Positions 6,777-14,681 are shown, numbered from the stretch's first letter. The stretch: DNA of 16,112 bases from JAHWKV01 sp040905365 (GCA_040905365.1 JBBDRQ010000079.1:1-16112), one strand, 5' to 3'. Numbers and translations are program-made. The notes: a model not told the origin generated them from the sequence alone.

Positions 6777-6904
6777 TGGCCCTTTGGCCGATTTGCAGTG
6801 AGGCCGGGCGGATCTCTCGGCCCGGGCGGGCGCAGTATCGCATTGTTGCTATCCTCCATGCATGTTCCCTCGGGGCGCGGTCGGCGCGCAGATTCACTGA
6901 CCGG

Positions 6905-7660
6905 TTGGACGCTCTCGCCTACCTGCTCTCCGGGCTCGCGTCCGGCCTCTTCTCCGGCGGGCTCGGGCAGGGCGGCGCCGCCGTAGCTACGCCGCTGCTG
7001 CGCTTGCTGGGCCTCAGCCCCCACGTGGCGCTCGGCACCCCCGTACCTATGATCTTGCCCGGCGCGGTGACGGGGGCTCTTACCTATCTTAGGGCGGGCA
7101 TGGTGGACCGGGCGGCGGTAGTCCGAGTCGCCCCTGCCTTCGCCGCCACAACCTACTTCGGTGCTCTTTTGACTCGCCGCGTCGACGGGTCGCTGCTCAT
7201 GCTCGCCTGCGCCGCGATCCTGTTGTTTCTGGCGATCCGGCTCCTGCCGAGCCAGAGCCCGCCCGCGCCGGATGGGGCGTCCACCAGGCACGCGGCGGCC
7301 CTGCCGCTGCTGGGGGCCGGCGTGGGTTTGCTGGCCGGGCTGCTGGGGGTAGGGGGAGGATTCCTGATGGTTCCCGCCTTTATCCACTGGTTCAGGATGC
7401 CTACCAAAACCGCGTTGGGCACCTCTTTGGCGGTGATCGCACTCACCGTGGCGATCAACGCCGCCGGTCAGAACCAGGCCGGCAACATCGATTGGGTGGT
7501 GGCCCTGCTGCTCACCGTCGGGGTTGTGCCCGGGGCTCGGCTGGGAGCTCTGCTCGCCATTCGAGCCCCCGAGCGCCGTCTTCGCATAGTAATGGCGGTG
7601 GCATTGTCGGGTCTGGCCGTCGTCTACGCTTTTTCAGAACTTACGAAACTCGGTGCATGA
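6905..7660 (+). CDS. TSUP (TauE/SafE) family membrane permease
   Basis: About 251 residues. The two-fold repeated TSUP architecture is clear. The first half has SGLFSGGLGQGGAAVATPLLRLLGLSPHVALGTPVPMILPGAVTGALTYLRAG; the second has the parallel GLLAGLLGVGGGFLMVPAFIHWFRMPTKTALGTSLAVIALTVAINAAG. Some 8 membrane helices are split by a polar loop (about residues 115-130). The family exports or imports sulfur-containing or small organic anions (sulfite, sulfoacetate, taurine-linked); the substrate is not readable here. The frame remains open far upstream across the antisense of cca, which is not coding. TTG at 6905 places the first helix directly after the start and leaves room for divergent promoters, but it has no clear ribosome site; an in-frame ATG at 6776 is the alternative. 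In Mycobacterium a MutT gene (Rv3908) occupies this place. Confidence 0.85.
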   Translation: MDALAYLLSGLASGLFSGGLGQGGAAVATPLLRLLGLSPHVALGTPVPMILPGAVTGALTYLRAGMVDRAAVVRVAPAFAATTYFGALLTRRVDGSLLMLACAAILLFLAIRLLPSQSPPAPDGASTRHAAALPLLGAGVGLLAGLLGVGGGFLMVPAFIHWFRMPTKTALGTSLAVIALTVAINAAGQNQAGNIDWVVALLLTVGVVPGARLGALLAIRAPERRLRIVMAVALSGLAVVYAFSELTKLGA

Positions 7661-7730
7661 GCGGGCCCGGAGCCCGGCACACAGCCGCCAACGCCCGGGG
7701 GGAGGTTGGGGGCCGAGGGCTTCTCGACTG

Positions 7731-7736
7731 TATTCT
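7731..7736 (+). promoter_or_regulatory. Predicted -10 element for a leaderless DUF6049 transcript
   Basis: TATTCT (TANNNT form), seven bases before the GTG at 7744, which has no ribosome site. A TTGGGG about 19 bp upstream is a poor -35. This is the same geometry as at cca, and suggests that the envelope gene cluster starts its own transcript here. Confidence 0.4.
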
Positions 7737-7743
7737 CGTACAC

Positions 7744-9912
7744 GTGAAGCGCGTCCTTAGCACCGCGACCGGGCCGGCGTCCGCTGCCGCCTCAACTCCG
7801 GCGAGACGCCTGGCCGCCGCGTGTCTGAGCGCCGCTCTGCTGCTCGGTCCGGCGGCTCCGGCGCTTGGGCAGTCCGGTGCACCCGACGAGGAAACCTCCG
7901 AAGAGCAGTTGCAGGCCCGGCTGGTAGGGTTTCCGGTCGGCCTCGGCCCGGGCGACGACCTGGCCGTGACACTGGAGGTGCTAAACCGGTCCTCCTCCGC
8001 AGCCGAGGAGATCGAGGTCACGGTGCAGATCTACCAGGGCGTAACCAGCGTCTCAGCCCTTCAGACGACCTATCGAGGCAGATTCGGTTCTTTATTGGCG
8101 AGCGACACCATCCGCCTCGACGATGTGGTGGTGGGCGCCGGTGAAGGCCGGATGATCGCCGCATCCAAACCGCTCGAGGAGCTCAGCGCGTTTCGAAACA
8201 CCACCACCGACCGCGCCTACCCGGTTCGAATCGTGGTTCGATCGTCCGAGAGCACCGCGGAGCCCGTCGACACGCACATGGTCTATTATTCGGAGCCGCC
8301 CGAGAAGCCGCTGGGAATCGGTCTCGTAGTGCCTCTGCATTCGCCGTCGATCTACACCGACGGCTCGCAGCCCGACTTGGTAACGAGAGGCTCCCTGTAC
8401 GAGTCGGTAACCGAGGGACGCCTAAACGCCATACTCACCGCTTTAGAGCAGTTCCCCGAGCTTCCGGTTACGTTGGCGCCAACCGGCCTGCTGCTGAGCA
8501 TGTTGCAGGACATGGCCAGCGGCTATGCGACGCCGGATGCGCAGGTAGGTCCAGACGATCCGCAGGCCCAGGCAGCCGCGTCCACCCTGGCCCGGCTGCG
8601 GGACCTCGCGGCCAGACCGGCTACCCAGGTCATCGCAACCTCCTACTCCCCCACCCCTTTGCCCGCCCTCAACCGCGCGGGCCTCGGGGACCTGGCCCAG
8701 ACGCAGCTGCGGGAAGGCCGCAACACCCTGCTGGCCGAACCGGTCGGACTGCTAAGAGCTCAACCGCTCGAAGGCTGGCTCCTGCCGGCGGGAGGCGCGC
8801 TGGATCAGCCGTCGGTCGACACGGTGCACCGGGCCGGCTCCACCCACGTGATCCTAGCGGCGGACTCGCTTCGGCCGGTTCGCCAGACCTTTACCCGCGG
8901 GTTGCCGGCCCGCCTGCAAGGGGGAGGAGGTTCCGCTACCACGGGGGTGACCGGGGCCGAGACGATAGCCGTAATCGCGGATTCCGGTCTGGCCGACACG
9001 CTCGTCCCCGCCGACGAGAGCAAGGCCGTAGAATCCCGGCAGCGCTTTGCCGCCGAGACCGCAACCATACATCTGGAAACGCCGGGCCTGACCCGCGCGG
9101 TAGCGGCCGTCGCGCCCTGGGATTGGGACCCGGGCCCAGATCTCGCCATAGGGATACTGGCCACTCTGGCCGACTCGGTGTGGCTTAATCCGACCCACCC
9201 TCAACAGATCGTCTCCGAGTTGGATCCCCCGGCCGGCGAAGGCCTTCGGCTGGGAGCGACCGAGGATGTCCTGGACGCGTGGCCCGACCTGCCGACCGAC
9301 AGCTACTTCGATGCGTTGGAGCGGGCGGGTGAAGCTATCGACCGCTACTCGACCCTGTCTCCGCCGGCCCTACAGCTCGGCGCGCTCAGCCGCCGGCTGC
9401 TTATAGCTCAAAGTTCCGACTGGTGGTCCACGACTCGCCGGCTGGAGAGGGCCGAGGAGTTTGCTGCCGCCATACCCGAGAGCGTGGACGGCGAACTCAG
9501 CAAGATCAGGGGACCCGGCCCCCAGACGATCACGCTGACCTCCAACACCGGTGTCATTCCCCTGTCGATCGGCTCCGGGCTCGACTACCCCGTAAATGTC
9601 GTACTGCGACTGGACTCCGACAAGCTTCGCTTCCCCGACGGCAACGACGTCAACGTTCAAGGCCTGCAGCCGCCCAACCAGACCATTAGGGTGCGCGCCA
9701 GCACCGACGCCTCCGGCACCTTCCCGATCAAGGTGCAGGTGTTGACCCCGGGAGGACTGCTTATCTCCGACAGCGTCCTGACCGTACGATCCACCGCTTA
9801 CAACATCGTTGCCCTTTCCATCACCGGAGGGGCTGCACTGTTCCTGGTGGGCTGGTGGATCGTAGGGGCTGTACGCAAGCACAAGCGGCCTCCGCCCGTG
9901 GACGCCGCGTGA
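7744..9912 (+). CDS. DUF6049 family secreted, membrane-anchored protein
   Basis: About 722 residues. The N-terminus is a signal peptide: basic start (VKRVL), a second basic patch ARR near residue 20, a hydrophobic core LAAACLSAALLLGPAAPA and a likely cut near residue 42 (ALG/Q). A long extracytoplasmic region follows, first an Ig-like beta-sandwich (VTLEVLNRSSSAAEEIEVTVQIYQ), later a domain with VTLAPTGLLLSMLQDMA, and another beta-sandwich near the end (NTGVIPLSIGSGLDYPVNVVLRL). It ends with one membrane helix (about residues 686-708) and a short basic tail (RKHKRPP). The topology is mostly outside with a tiny cytoplasmic end. It corresponds to Rv3909, always next to MurJ in actinobacteria, which hints at a role in peptidoglycan export or assembly; the function is not established. 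GTG at 7744 gives the signal peptide its proper form. The TGA overlaps the murJ GTG. Confidence 0.85.
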   Translation: MKRVLSTATGPASAAASTPARRLAAACLSAALLLGPAAPALGQSGAPDEETSEEQLQARLVGFPVGLGPGDDLAVTLEVLNRSSSAAEEIEVTVQIYQGVTSVSALQTTYRGRFGSLLASDTIRLDDVVVGAGEGRMIAASKPLEELSAFRNTTTDRAYPVRIVVRSSESTAEPVDTHMVYYSEPPEKPLGIGLVVPLHSPSIYTDGSQPDLVTRGSLYESVTEGRLNAILTALEQFPELPVTLAPTGLLLSMLQDMASGYATPDAQVGPDDPQAQAAASTLARLRDLAARPATQVIATSYSPTPLPALNRAGLGDLAQTQLREGRNTLLAEPVGLLRAQPLEGWLLPAGGALDQPSVDTVHRAGSTHVILAADSLRPVRQTFTRGLPARLQGGGGSATTGVTGAETIAVIADSGLADTLVPADESKAVESRQRFAAETATIHLETPGLTRAVAAVAPWDWDPGPDLAIGILATLADSVWLNPTHPQQIVSELDPPAGEGLRLGATEDVLDAWPDLPTDSYFDALERAGEAIDRYSTLSPPALQLGALSRRLLIAQSSDWWSTTRRLERAEEFAAAIPESVDGELSKIRGPGPQTITLTSNTGVIPLSIGSGLDYPVNVVLRLDSDKLRFPDGNDVNVQGLQPPNQTIRVRASTDASGTFPIKVQVLTPGGLLISDSVLTVRSTAYNIVALSITGGAALFLVGWWIVGAVRKHKRPPPVDAA

Positions 9913-11555
9913 GCCGGAGAGGGCCCGGGTCTCCCACGGAGAACATGGGGACCATCGGACGCGGCGCCGCACTCGCTACTGCGGGAACCGCGTTCAGCCG
10001 AGCAACCGGCCTGATGCGGCTGGCGGCGGCCACCTACGCGCTGGGAGTTACCGAAAGCGCGCTGGCCAGCACATACAACCTGGCCAACACCACCCCGACG
10101 ATGATTCATGAGCTGATCATCGGCGGCATCTTGTCCTCGGTGCTGCTGCGCGCCTATGTAGAGGTCAAGGCGGAGGCGGGACAGGAGGAGGCGTGGCGAT
10201 TCATTCGCCGGGTCACCAACGCCAGTTTGGTACTGCTTGCAGCCATCAGCGTCCTGGTCGTGGTGGCTGCACCAATGATCTTCAAGCTGTACGCGCTGCG
10301 CGCCGCGGAGGACGCCCGTGAGGCCCAGCAACTGATAGGGACCGTACTGCTGCGGTTGTTTGTTCCCCAGATCCTTTTCTACGGCCTGTCCTACATATCG
10401 ACCGCCGTGCTCAACGCGCACCGGCGGTTTGGGGTGCCCATGTTTGCGCCGGTGCTGAACAACCTGGCGGTAACCGGGACCTTCATATGGTTCGCGCAAA
10501 CCGTCCCTGCTTCCCTGCGCACCGACGACATGGTGCCGACCTCGGGGGTGCTGATCCTCGGCATCGGAACCACCGCCGGGGTCGCGTTCCAGGCAATCTG
10601 GCCGTTCCTGAGCATGCGCAAAGTCGGGTTCAGCTTGAAAGGGAGGGACGGGCTGTGGGACCCGCGTTTTGGCCGCCTGCTGCGCCTCTCGGTGTTCATG
10701 GCAGGCTACGTGGTCACCAACATGGTGGGGCTGTGGGTCGCGCTGTTCCTGGCCAACGGGGTCCAGGGAGGCGTCGCCGCCTACCAGTACGCATTCATCT
10801 TCTTTCAGCTTCCCCACGGCCTGCTGGCGGTGTCGATCGTCACGGCCACCTTCCCCTCGCTGACCGAACGCGCAGTGGGCAGGGACATGAGCGGCTTCGC
10901 CTACGAGCTGGGCCGCGCCCTGCGGGGGCTCGCTTACTTCGTACTGCCCGCCATAGCGGGCTACCTGGCGATAGCCCCGCAACTGACCGGGCTGCTGCTT
11001 CGGCATGGAATCACCACACAGGCCTCCAGCGACCTGGTAGCGGCCATCCTGCGAGCCTGGGCGCCGGGCATCTTTTTCTTCTCCACCTTTTACGCGCTGC
11101 TCCGGGGCTTCTACGCCTTAGGCAACACCCGTACCCCGATGCTCATCAACCTGGTCGGGTTCGCCATCCACGTCTCGCTGGATGTGCTGGCCTTCGTGAT
11201 TTTCGACGACCCCACTTTCCAACTGGCCGGCCTGGCGGTGGGACACGGCGCATCGTACGCAGTGACCTCAGTCGTGGCCTACCGTATCCTCGCCAAAACC
11301 GTCGGGCACTCCCCGGCAGCAGGATACGCCTCCGCGCTTACCAAGATGCTGATCCTTTCGGCGGCCACCGGATTGGCCGCGTGGGCTGCGGCCGGCTTCA
11401 CCGGGACCCAGGTGGATGCGTCCTCCACTATCGGACTGTTCGTGCAGATCGCGGCGGCCACCGGAGCCGGCGTTTTGCTCTACGCTGGTCTTAGCAAGGC
11501 TTTGCGTTTGGAGGAGATGGGTTGGATAGTGGCGATAGCCAAACGCCGCCGTTGA
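9909..11555 (+). CDS. murJ: Lipid II flippase MurJ (MviN), without the fused pseudokinase
   Basis: About 548 residues, a MATE-like polytopic protein with some 14 helices. Landmarks are TAGTAFSRATGLMRLAAATYALG at the N-terminus, NLANTTPTMIHELIIGGILSSVLLRAYVEV, LLRLFVPQILFYGLSYISTAVLNAHRRFGVPMFAPVLNNL, FFQLPHGLLAVSIVTATFPSL and FFSTFYALLRGFYALGNTRTPMLINL. These are the usual MurJ blocks; the arginines of the central cavity lie among them but I have not mapped them. It moves lipid-linked peptidoglycan precursor across the inner membrane. GTG at 9909 overlaps the upstream stop (GTGA); ATG at 9945, with GGAG only 3 nt before it, is the alternative. In Mycobacterium the protein (Rv3910) continues into a pseudokinase and an outside domain. 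Here it stops at 11555 and those parts are a separate, overlapping gene. Confidence 0.93.
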   Translation: MSRRGPGSPTENMGTIGRGAALATAGTAFSRATGLMRLAAATYALGVTESALASTYNLANTTPTMIHELIIGGILSSVLLRAYVEVKAEAGQEEAWRFIRRVTNASLVLLAAISVLVVVAAPMIFKLYALRAAEDAREAQQLIGTVLLRLFVPQILFYGLSYISTAVLNAHRRFGVPMFAPVLNNLAVTGTFIWFAQTVPASLRTDDMVPTSGVLILGIGTTAGVAFQAIWPFLSMRKVGFSLKGRDGLWDPRFGRLLRLSVFMAGYVVTNMVGLWVALFLANGVQGGVAAYQYAFIFFQLPHGLLAVSIVTATFPSLTERAVGRDMSGFAYELGRALRGLAYFVLPAIAGYLAIAPQLTGLLLRHGITTQASSDLVAAILRAWAPGIFFFSTFYALLRGFYALGNTRTPMLINLVGFAIHVSLDVLAFVIFDDPTFQLAGLAVGHGASYAVTSVVAYRILAKTVGHSPAAGYASALTKMLILSAATGLAAWAAAGFTGTQVDASSTIGLFVQIAAATGAGVLLYAGLSKALRLEEMGWIVAIAKRRR

Positions 11556-13165
11556 CAGACAACCCGCCCACGTGTGAACCCGGGATGTCGCTGGGGAACC
11601 GGTACCGGCTGGTTGCCCTAGTCAGCCGGGGCGACTTCACCGAGATCTGGCGCGCCAAGGACCGGGTGCTCGGCCGGGCGGTTGCCGCCAAAATTCTACT
11701 TCCCGAGCACGTGACCAACCCCGCCGTCAAGCAACTCTTCAGGGTTGAAGCACTGGCCGCCGCCCGCCTCACCCACCCCAACATCATTGCGGTGTTCGAC
11801 ACCGGCGAACACCGGGGGGCCCCCTTCATTGTGATGGAATACCTGGCGGCCGGTAACCTGCGCCGTCTGGTCGACGAGGGACCCCTACCCTGGGCCCGCG
11901 CCGCGCAGATGGGCGCTGAGATCTGCGCCGCCCTCGGCCACGCGCACTCGGCCGGGATCATCCACCAGGATCTGCGGCCGGAAAATGTCTTGTTTACCGA
12001 GGCGGGTCATCCGAAGGTGTCCGACTTCGGTATCGCCTCCGCGGCGATGGCCGCCCGGCCCAGTGCCGCAAGCGCACGGCGAGCCCGCGATGCCTACACT
12101 TCGCCCGAACGAAGCATCGACCTTAAACCCGACATGCGGGCCGACGTCTATTCGGTGGGAGCGCTGCTCTACGAGTGCGTGGTGGGCAAGACGCCTACCG
12201 AGGCCGCTCAAGCGCAGTCGGACGGCTCCGCGTCGCCGACCAAGATTCCTCCGCCTTCGAGCCTGGTGGCGGACCTCCCGCGGGCGCTGGACGGCGCGAT
12301 CATGAAGGCTTTGGCGATAGACCCTGCCGAGCGCTTCCCCACAGCCCGGGCGCTTGGACGGGCACTCGAGGAGCTGTCCCCCTCCGCCCAGGCCGATGCT
12401 GTGACCTCCGCCAAAGCGCGGCGGGCCGCTCCCCGGCTTCGCGCGCGGGCGCCGGCGACCGAGCCGGGCGCAACGGCCGGACCTCGGATTCCGCCCCAAG
12501 CTCCACCCTCCGAAGCCGAGCCGGCGGGTGCTGCCTCGCCCCGAGCGAGACCAGTACCCGAACACCGCCCCGAATCGTTCCTGCGCAGCGAGGGAAGGTG
12601 GCTACTGCCCACACTGCTGATCGTGGTGGTGGCGGCGGCGATCGTCCTGGCCATACCGTCGGTGCGCGACCGGCTCGAGGAGTTCGTCCCCATAACCGGC
12701 AACGGGGACCGCGGCACCGAGCCCGTTGCCGTCGCGGACACCAGCGCCTACGATCCGCCGCCCGGCGACGGAGCAGAAAACGACGATACCGTCGCCCTGG
12801 CCTTCGACGCAGACTCCGGCACCGCGTGGTCCACCTCTTCATACGCAACCGAGGCTTTCGGGAACCTAAAGCCGGGCGTGGGCATCTACTTCGACCTGGG
12901 CGAGCCGAGGGAGCTGGAAGGCATCAGGGTATCGTCGACAGCCGGCGGCTGGGAGGGTTCGATCCGCCACTCCGACAACGGCCGCAGCTGGAGCGAGCCC
13001 GGCGAGTCCGAGACCGCGCGAGCGAACCACACGTTTGAAACGGAGGGGTCCCACCGCTACTGGATGGTGTGGATCACCAGCCTGGTGCGTACCCCCGACC
13101 AGGGCACCGCCCAGCATCCGTTCGCGGTCGCGATCGAGCAGATCGAGCCGCTCGGCCCCTCCTGA
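11522..13165 (+). CDS. Membrane serine/threonine (pseudo)kinase with extracytoplasmic discoidin-like domain
   Basis: About 547 residues in three parts. (1) A PknB-type kinase fold, residues 26-290: K57 (VAAK), helix-C E76, the HQDLRPEN loop (D150, N155), DFG 168-170 and SPE (194-196) are kept. The glycine loop is degraded (S35-R-G37-D-F-T40) and the catalytic-loop lysine is arginine (R152). (2) A Pro/Ala/Arg-rich linker and one membrane helix (about 360-381). (3) An outside beta domain (about 400-547) with AFDADSGTAWSTSSYA and IYFDLGEPRELEGIRVSS, the pattern of F5/8-type C (discoidin) carbohydrate-binding folds. This is the C-terminal half of mycobacterial MviN as its own gene, probably a regulator of MurJ. 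TTG at 11522 is chosen for the strong GGAGGAG 6-12 nt upstream, inside murJ (34-nt overlap). TTG at 11552 and ATG at 11585 are weaker choices. Whether it is active is open. Confidence 0.88.
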   Translation: MDSGDSQTPPLTDNPPTCEPGMSLGNRYRLVALVSRGDFTEIWRAKDRVLGRAVAAKILLPEHVTNPAVKQLFRVEALAAARLTHPNIIAVFDTGEHRGAPFIVMEYLAAGNLRRLVDEGPLPWARAAQMGAEICAALGHAHSAGIIHQDLRPENVLFTEAGHPKVSDFGIASAAMAARPSAASARRARDAYTSPERSIDLKPDMRADVYSVGALLYECVVGKTPTEAAQAQSDGSASPTKIPPPSSLVADLPRALDGAIMKALAIDPAERFPTARALGRALEELSPSAQADAVTSAKARRAAPRLRARAPATEPGATAGPRIPPQAPPSEAEPAGAASPRARPVPEHRPESFLRSEGRWLLPTLLIVVVAAAIVLAIPSVRDRLEEFVPITGNGDRGTEPVAVADTSAYDPPPGDGAENDDTVALAFDADSGTAWSTSSYATEAFGNLKPGVGIYFDLGEPRELEGIRVSSTAGGWEGSIRHSDNGRSWSEPGESETARANHTFETEGSHRYWMVWITSLVRTPDQGTAQHPFAVAIEQIEPLGPS

Positions 13166-13182
13166 TGGCCGGGGCCGGGGTC

Positions 13183-13188
13183 CATAAT
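13183..13188 (+). promoter_or_regulatory. Predicted -10 element for a leaderless sigma-factor transcript
   Basis: CATAAT (5 of 6 to TATAAT), six bases before the ATG at 13195, in the short gap after the kinase stop. No ribosome site precedes that ATG, so an internal leaderless promoter is plausible. The surrounding GC runs make this AT patch stand out. No -35 is recognisable. Confidence 0.35.
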
Positions 13189-13194
13189 CGGTCC

Positions 13195-13782
13195 ATGCGC
13201 AGCCAGGAGCCGGCGGACCGGTCCGACGAGGAGCTGGTGTCGGCCTTTGTCGACTCCGGCGACCAGCGGGCGCTGGAAGCGCTGCTGGCCCGCCACGAGG
13301 CCTTCGTCTTCGGCCTGGCGTACCGCATCCTGGGCAACCGGGCCGACGCCCTCGATGCCGCCCAGGACGTTTTTCTTACCGTGTTCCGGCGCGCCCATTC
13401 CTTTGGGCACCGGTCCGCATTCAAGACCTGGCTGTACAGGCTCACCACCAACGCGTGCTACGACCTGGGCCGGCGCCGGTCTCGTGCGCCGGTGCCTACC
13501 GAAACGATGGCCCGACGGCCCGCGCATGACCAGGATCCGGATACCCGGATGGATATCGAACAGGCCCTGCTCAAGTTACCGACCGACCAGCGCGCCGTAG
13601 TCGTGCTGCGCGACCTGTACGGTTTGAGCTACCAGGAGATCGCCAAGGTCAGTGGCGCTCGCGCCGGGACGGTCAAAAGCCGTATCGCCCGGGGCCGCAG
13701 CGCGCTGGCCCTGCTCCTGGAGCCGGCGGACCGGGCGGAACCGGATCGCAACTCCCGGCGTCTAAGAGGTGAGACCACATGA
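13195..13782 (+). CDS. sigM: ECF-family RNA polymerase sigma factor (SigM-like)
   Basis: About 195 residues, the same size as mycobacterial SigM. Region 2 is seen in HEAFVFGLAYRILGNRADALDAAQDVFLTVFRRAHSF...AFKTWLYRLTTNACYDLGRRR (about residues 30-100), with the acidic patch that contacts core polymerase and the aromatic/basic part that melts the -10. Region 4 is LPTDQRAVVVLRDLYGLSYQEIAKVSGARAGTVKSRIARGR (about 125-170), with a clear helix-turn-helix for the -35. A short variable linker joins them. ATG at 13195 is preferred because the protein then begins just before the conserved DEELV segment; an in-frame ATG at 13165 overlaps the kinase stop (TGATG) and would add ten residues. Neither has a good ribosome site. 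Its stop overlaps the anti-sigma ATG (ATGA), the usual sigma/anti-sigma arrangement. Target promoters cannot be deduced; an envelope or redox stress role follows from the family and neighbours. Confidence 0.93.
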   Translation: MRSQEPADRSDEELVSAFVDSGDQRALEALLARHEAFVFGLAYRILGNRADALDAAQDVFLTVFRRAHSFGHRSAFKTWLYRLTTNACYDLGRRRSRAPVPTETMARRPAHDQDPDTRMDIEQALLKLPTDQRAVVVLRDLYGLSYQEIAKVSGARAGTVKSRIARGRSALALLLEPADRAEPDRNSRRLRGETT

Positions 13783-14681
13783 CGGACCACCCCGGACAGC
13801 GCCTACTTAACGCCTATCTCGATGGAGAGGTGGAGCGCGCCGACGCGCTCTTGGTCGAGGAGCACCTGTCGGGCTGTTCCGAGTGCTCCGACACGATCAA
13901 TGTTCTGGCGCGGGCGGCTGCGCGGCTGCGAACGATGTCGCCGGTGGAGCCCACCCCGGACGAACACCGCGAGCTGCGGCAAGCGATTTTGAGTTCCCGG
14001 TCGCCGGCGCGGCCGAGTCGGCTTGGATCGCTGCAGTGGGCCCTGGCCGGCGGGATGGTACTGGCGTTGATCGCATCTGTCGGCTTCTTGTTTCTTGCCC
14101 GGCCGTCTCCCGAGAGGGCCACCGACGCGGCCTCCGGCGCGGACGGCAGCGGGCTTCCGCAGCTCGATACCGCCGAGGACGTCGAGCGGTTCGTAAGCTC
14201 CCTGCCCGCGGTGGCCTCGGCCCGCTCCCAGGGTTCGGGCGGCAGCGGTGGCGGTGGCGAAGCGGCCGGGGACAGCGGCGCCTACTCCGGGGGCACCACG
14301 AGCGAATCGGCTGAAAGCGGCCTGGCGGACGACGCCATATCCGAAGAGGCGCCCCGCACCCTCGCACGCGAGGAGGCACAGCCGGACTCCGCGCAAGAAG
14401 ATGCCGCCGACGGGCGGGACCCTTTGGCGGCAACCGGACCCGAGTCCTGCGCCGACCGGCTGGCAACCTTGCAGGCCGATCCCGTTGACCTGTTGACCCA
14501 GACGGACGTGGTTTACCGGGGACGGCCGGCGCTGCTGGTGGTGTACGCGTCCAAGCCGGCTGGCCTAGGGGGAGATTACGACCGCATGCTCAGCCTGATA
14601 GTTCCCGAGGACCGCTGCGCCGAGTTGACCGGGCCGGACCTCAGCGGGGCGGTCCTGTTCCGCTCGGAGTCGTCCTTCTAG
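13779..14681 (+). CDS. Membrane anti-sigma factor with zinc-binding (ZAS) domain
   Basis: 300 residues. The cytoplasmic N-terminus is a ZAS-type anti-sigma domain: LLNAYLDGEVERADALLVEEHLSGCSEC, with the HxxxCxxC zinc motif at H29, C33 and C36. One membrane helix (about residues 86-107) follows. The outside part begins with a long low-complexity stretch rich in Gly, Ser, Ala and Glu (about 115-222) and ends in a small folded-looking domain (about 225-300) with two cysteines (ESCADRL and EDRCAEL) that could form a disulfide across the membrane. It would hold the sigma factor at the membrane until a signal releases it. It corresponds to Rv3912 (anti-SigM). The ATG overlaps the sigma stop (ATGA) and has AAGAGGTGAG with about 7 nt spacing. 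The usual trxB-trxA pair does not follow; an ammonium transporter does. Confidence 0.9.
   Translation: MTDHPGQRLLNAYLDGEVERADALLVEEHLSGCSECSDTINVLARAAARLRTMSPVEPTPDEHRELRQAILSSRSPARPSRLGSLQWALAGGMVLALIASVGFLFLARPSPERATDAASGADGSGLPQLDTAEDVERFVSSLPAVASARSQGSGGSGGGGEAAGDSGAYSGGTTSESAESGLADDAISEEAPRTLAREEAQPDSAQEDAADGRDPLAATGPESCADRLATLQADPVDLLTQTDVVYRGRPALLVVYASKPAGLGGDYDRMLSLIVPEDRCAELTGPDLSGAVLFRSESSF

Noticed and set aside
5744..6904. Long plus-strand open frame antisense to cca, joined to the TSUP permease frame
   Set aside because: It is a GC-driven shadow of cca. The product is low in recognisable structure until the permease helices begin near 6905, while the minus strand here encodes an intact CCA enzyme.
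7661..7743. Terminator between the permease and DUF6049 genes
   Set aside because: Short GC-rich dyads such as GGGC/GCCC are present, but no stem is followed by a T run.
11492..11555. Programmed -1 frameshift fusing murJ to the kinase, with GGAGGAG as stimulator
   Set aside because: No X-XXY-YYZ slippery heptamer lies in the murJ frame near the overlap (codons are GCC AAA CGC). The GGAGGAG is ideally placed as a ribosome site for TTG 11522.
12175..13038. 287-codon frame within the kinase gene
   Set aside because: Arg/Gly-rich shadow in another frame; the kinase, membrane helix and discoidin-like domain are continuous in the chosen frame.
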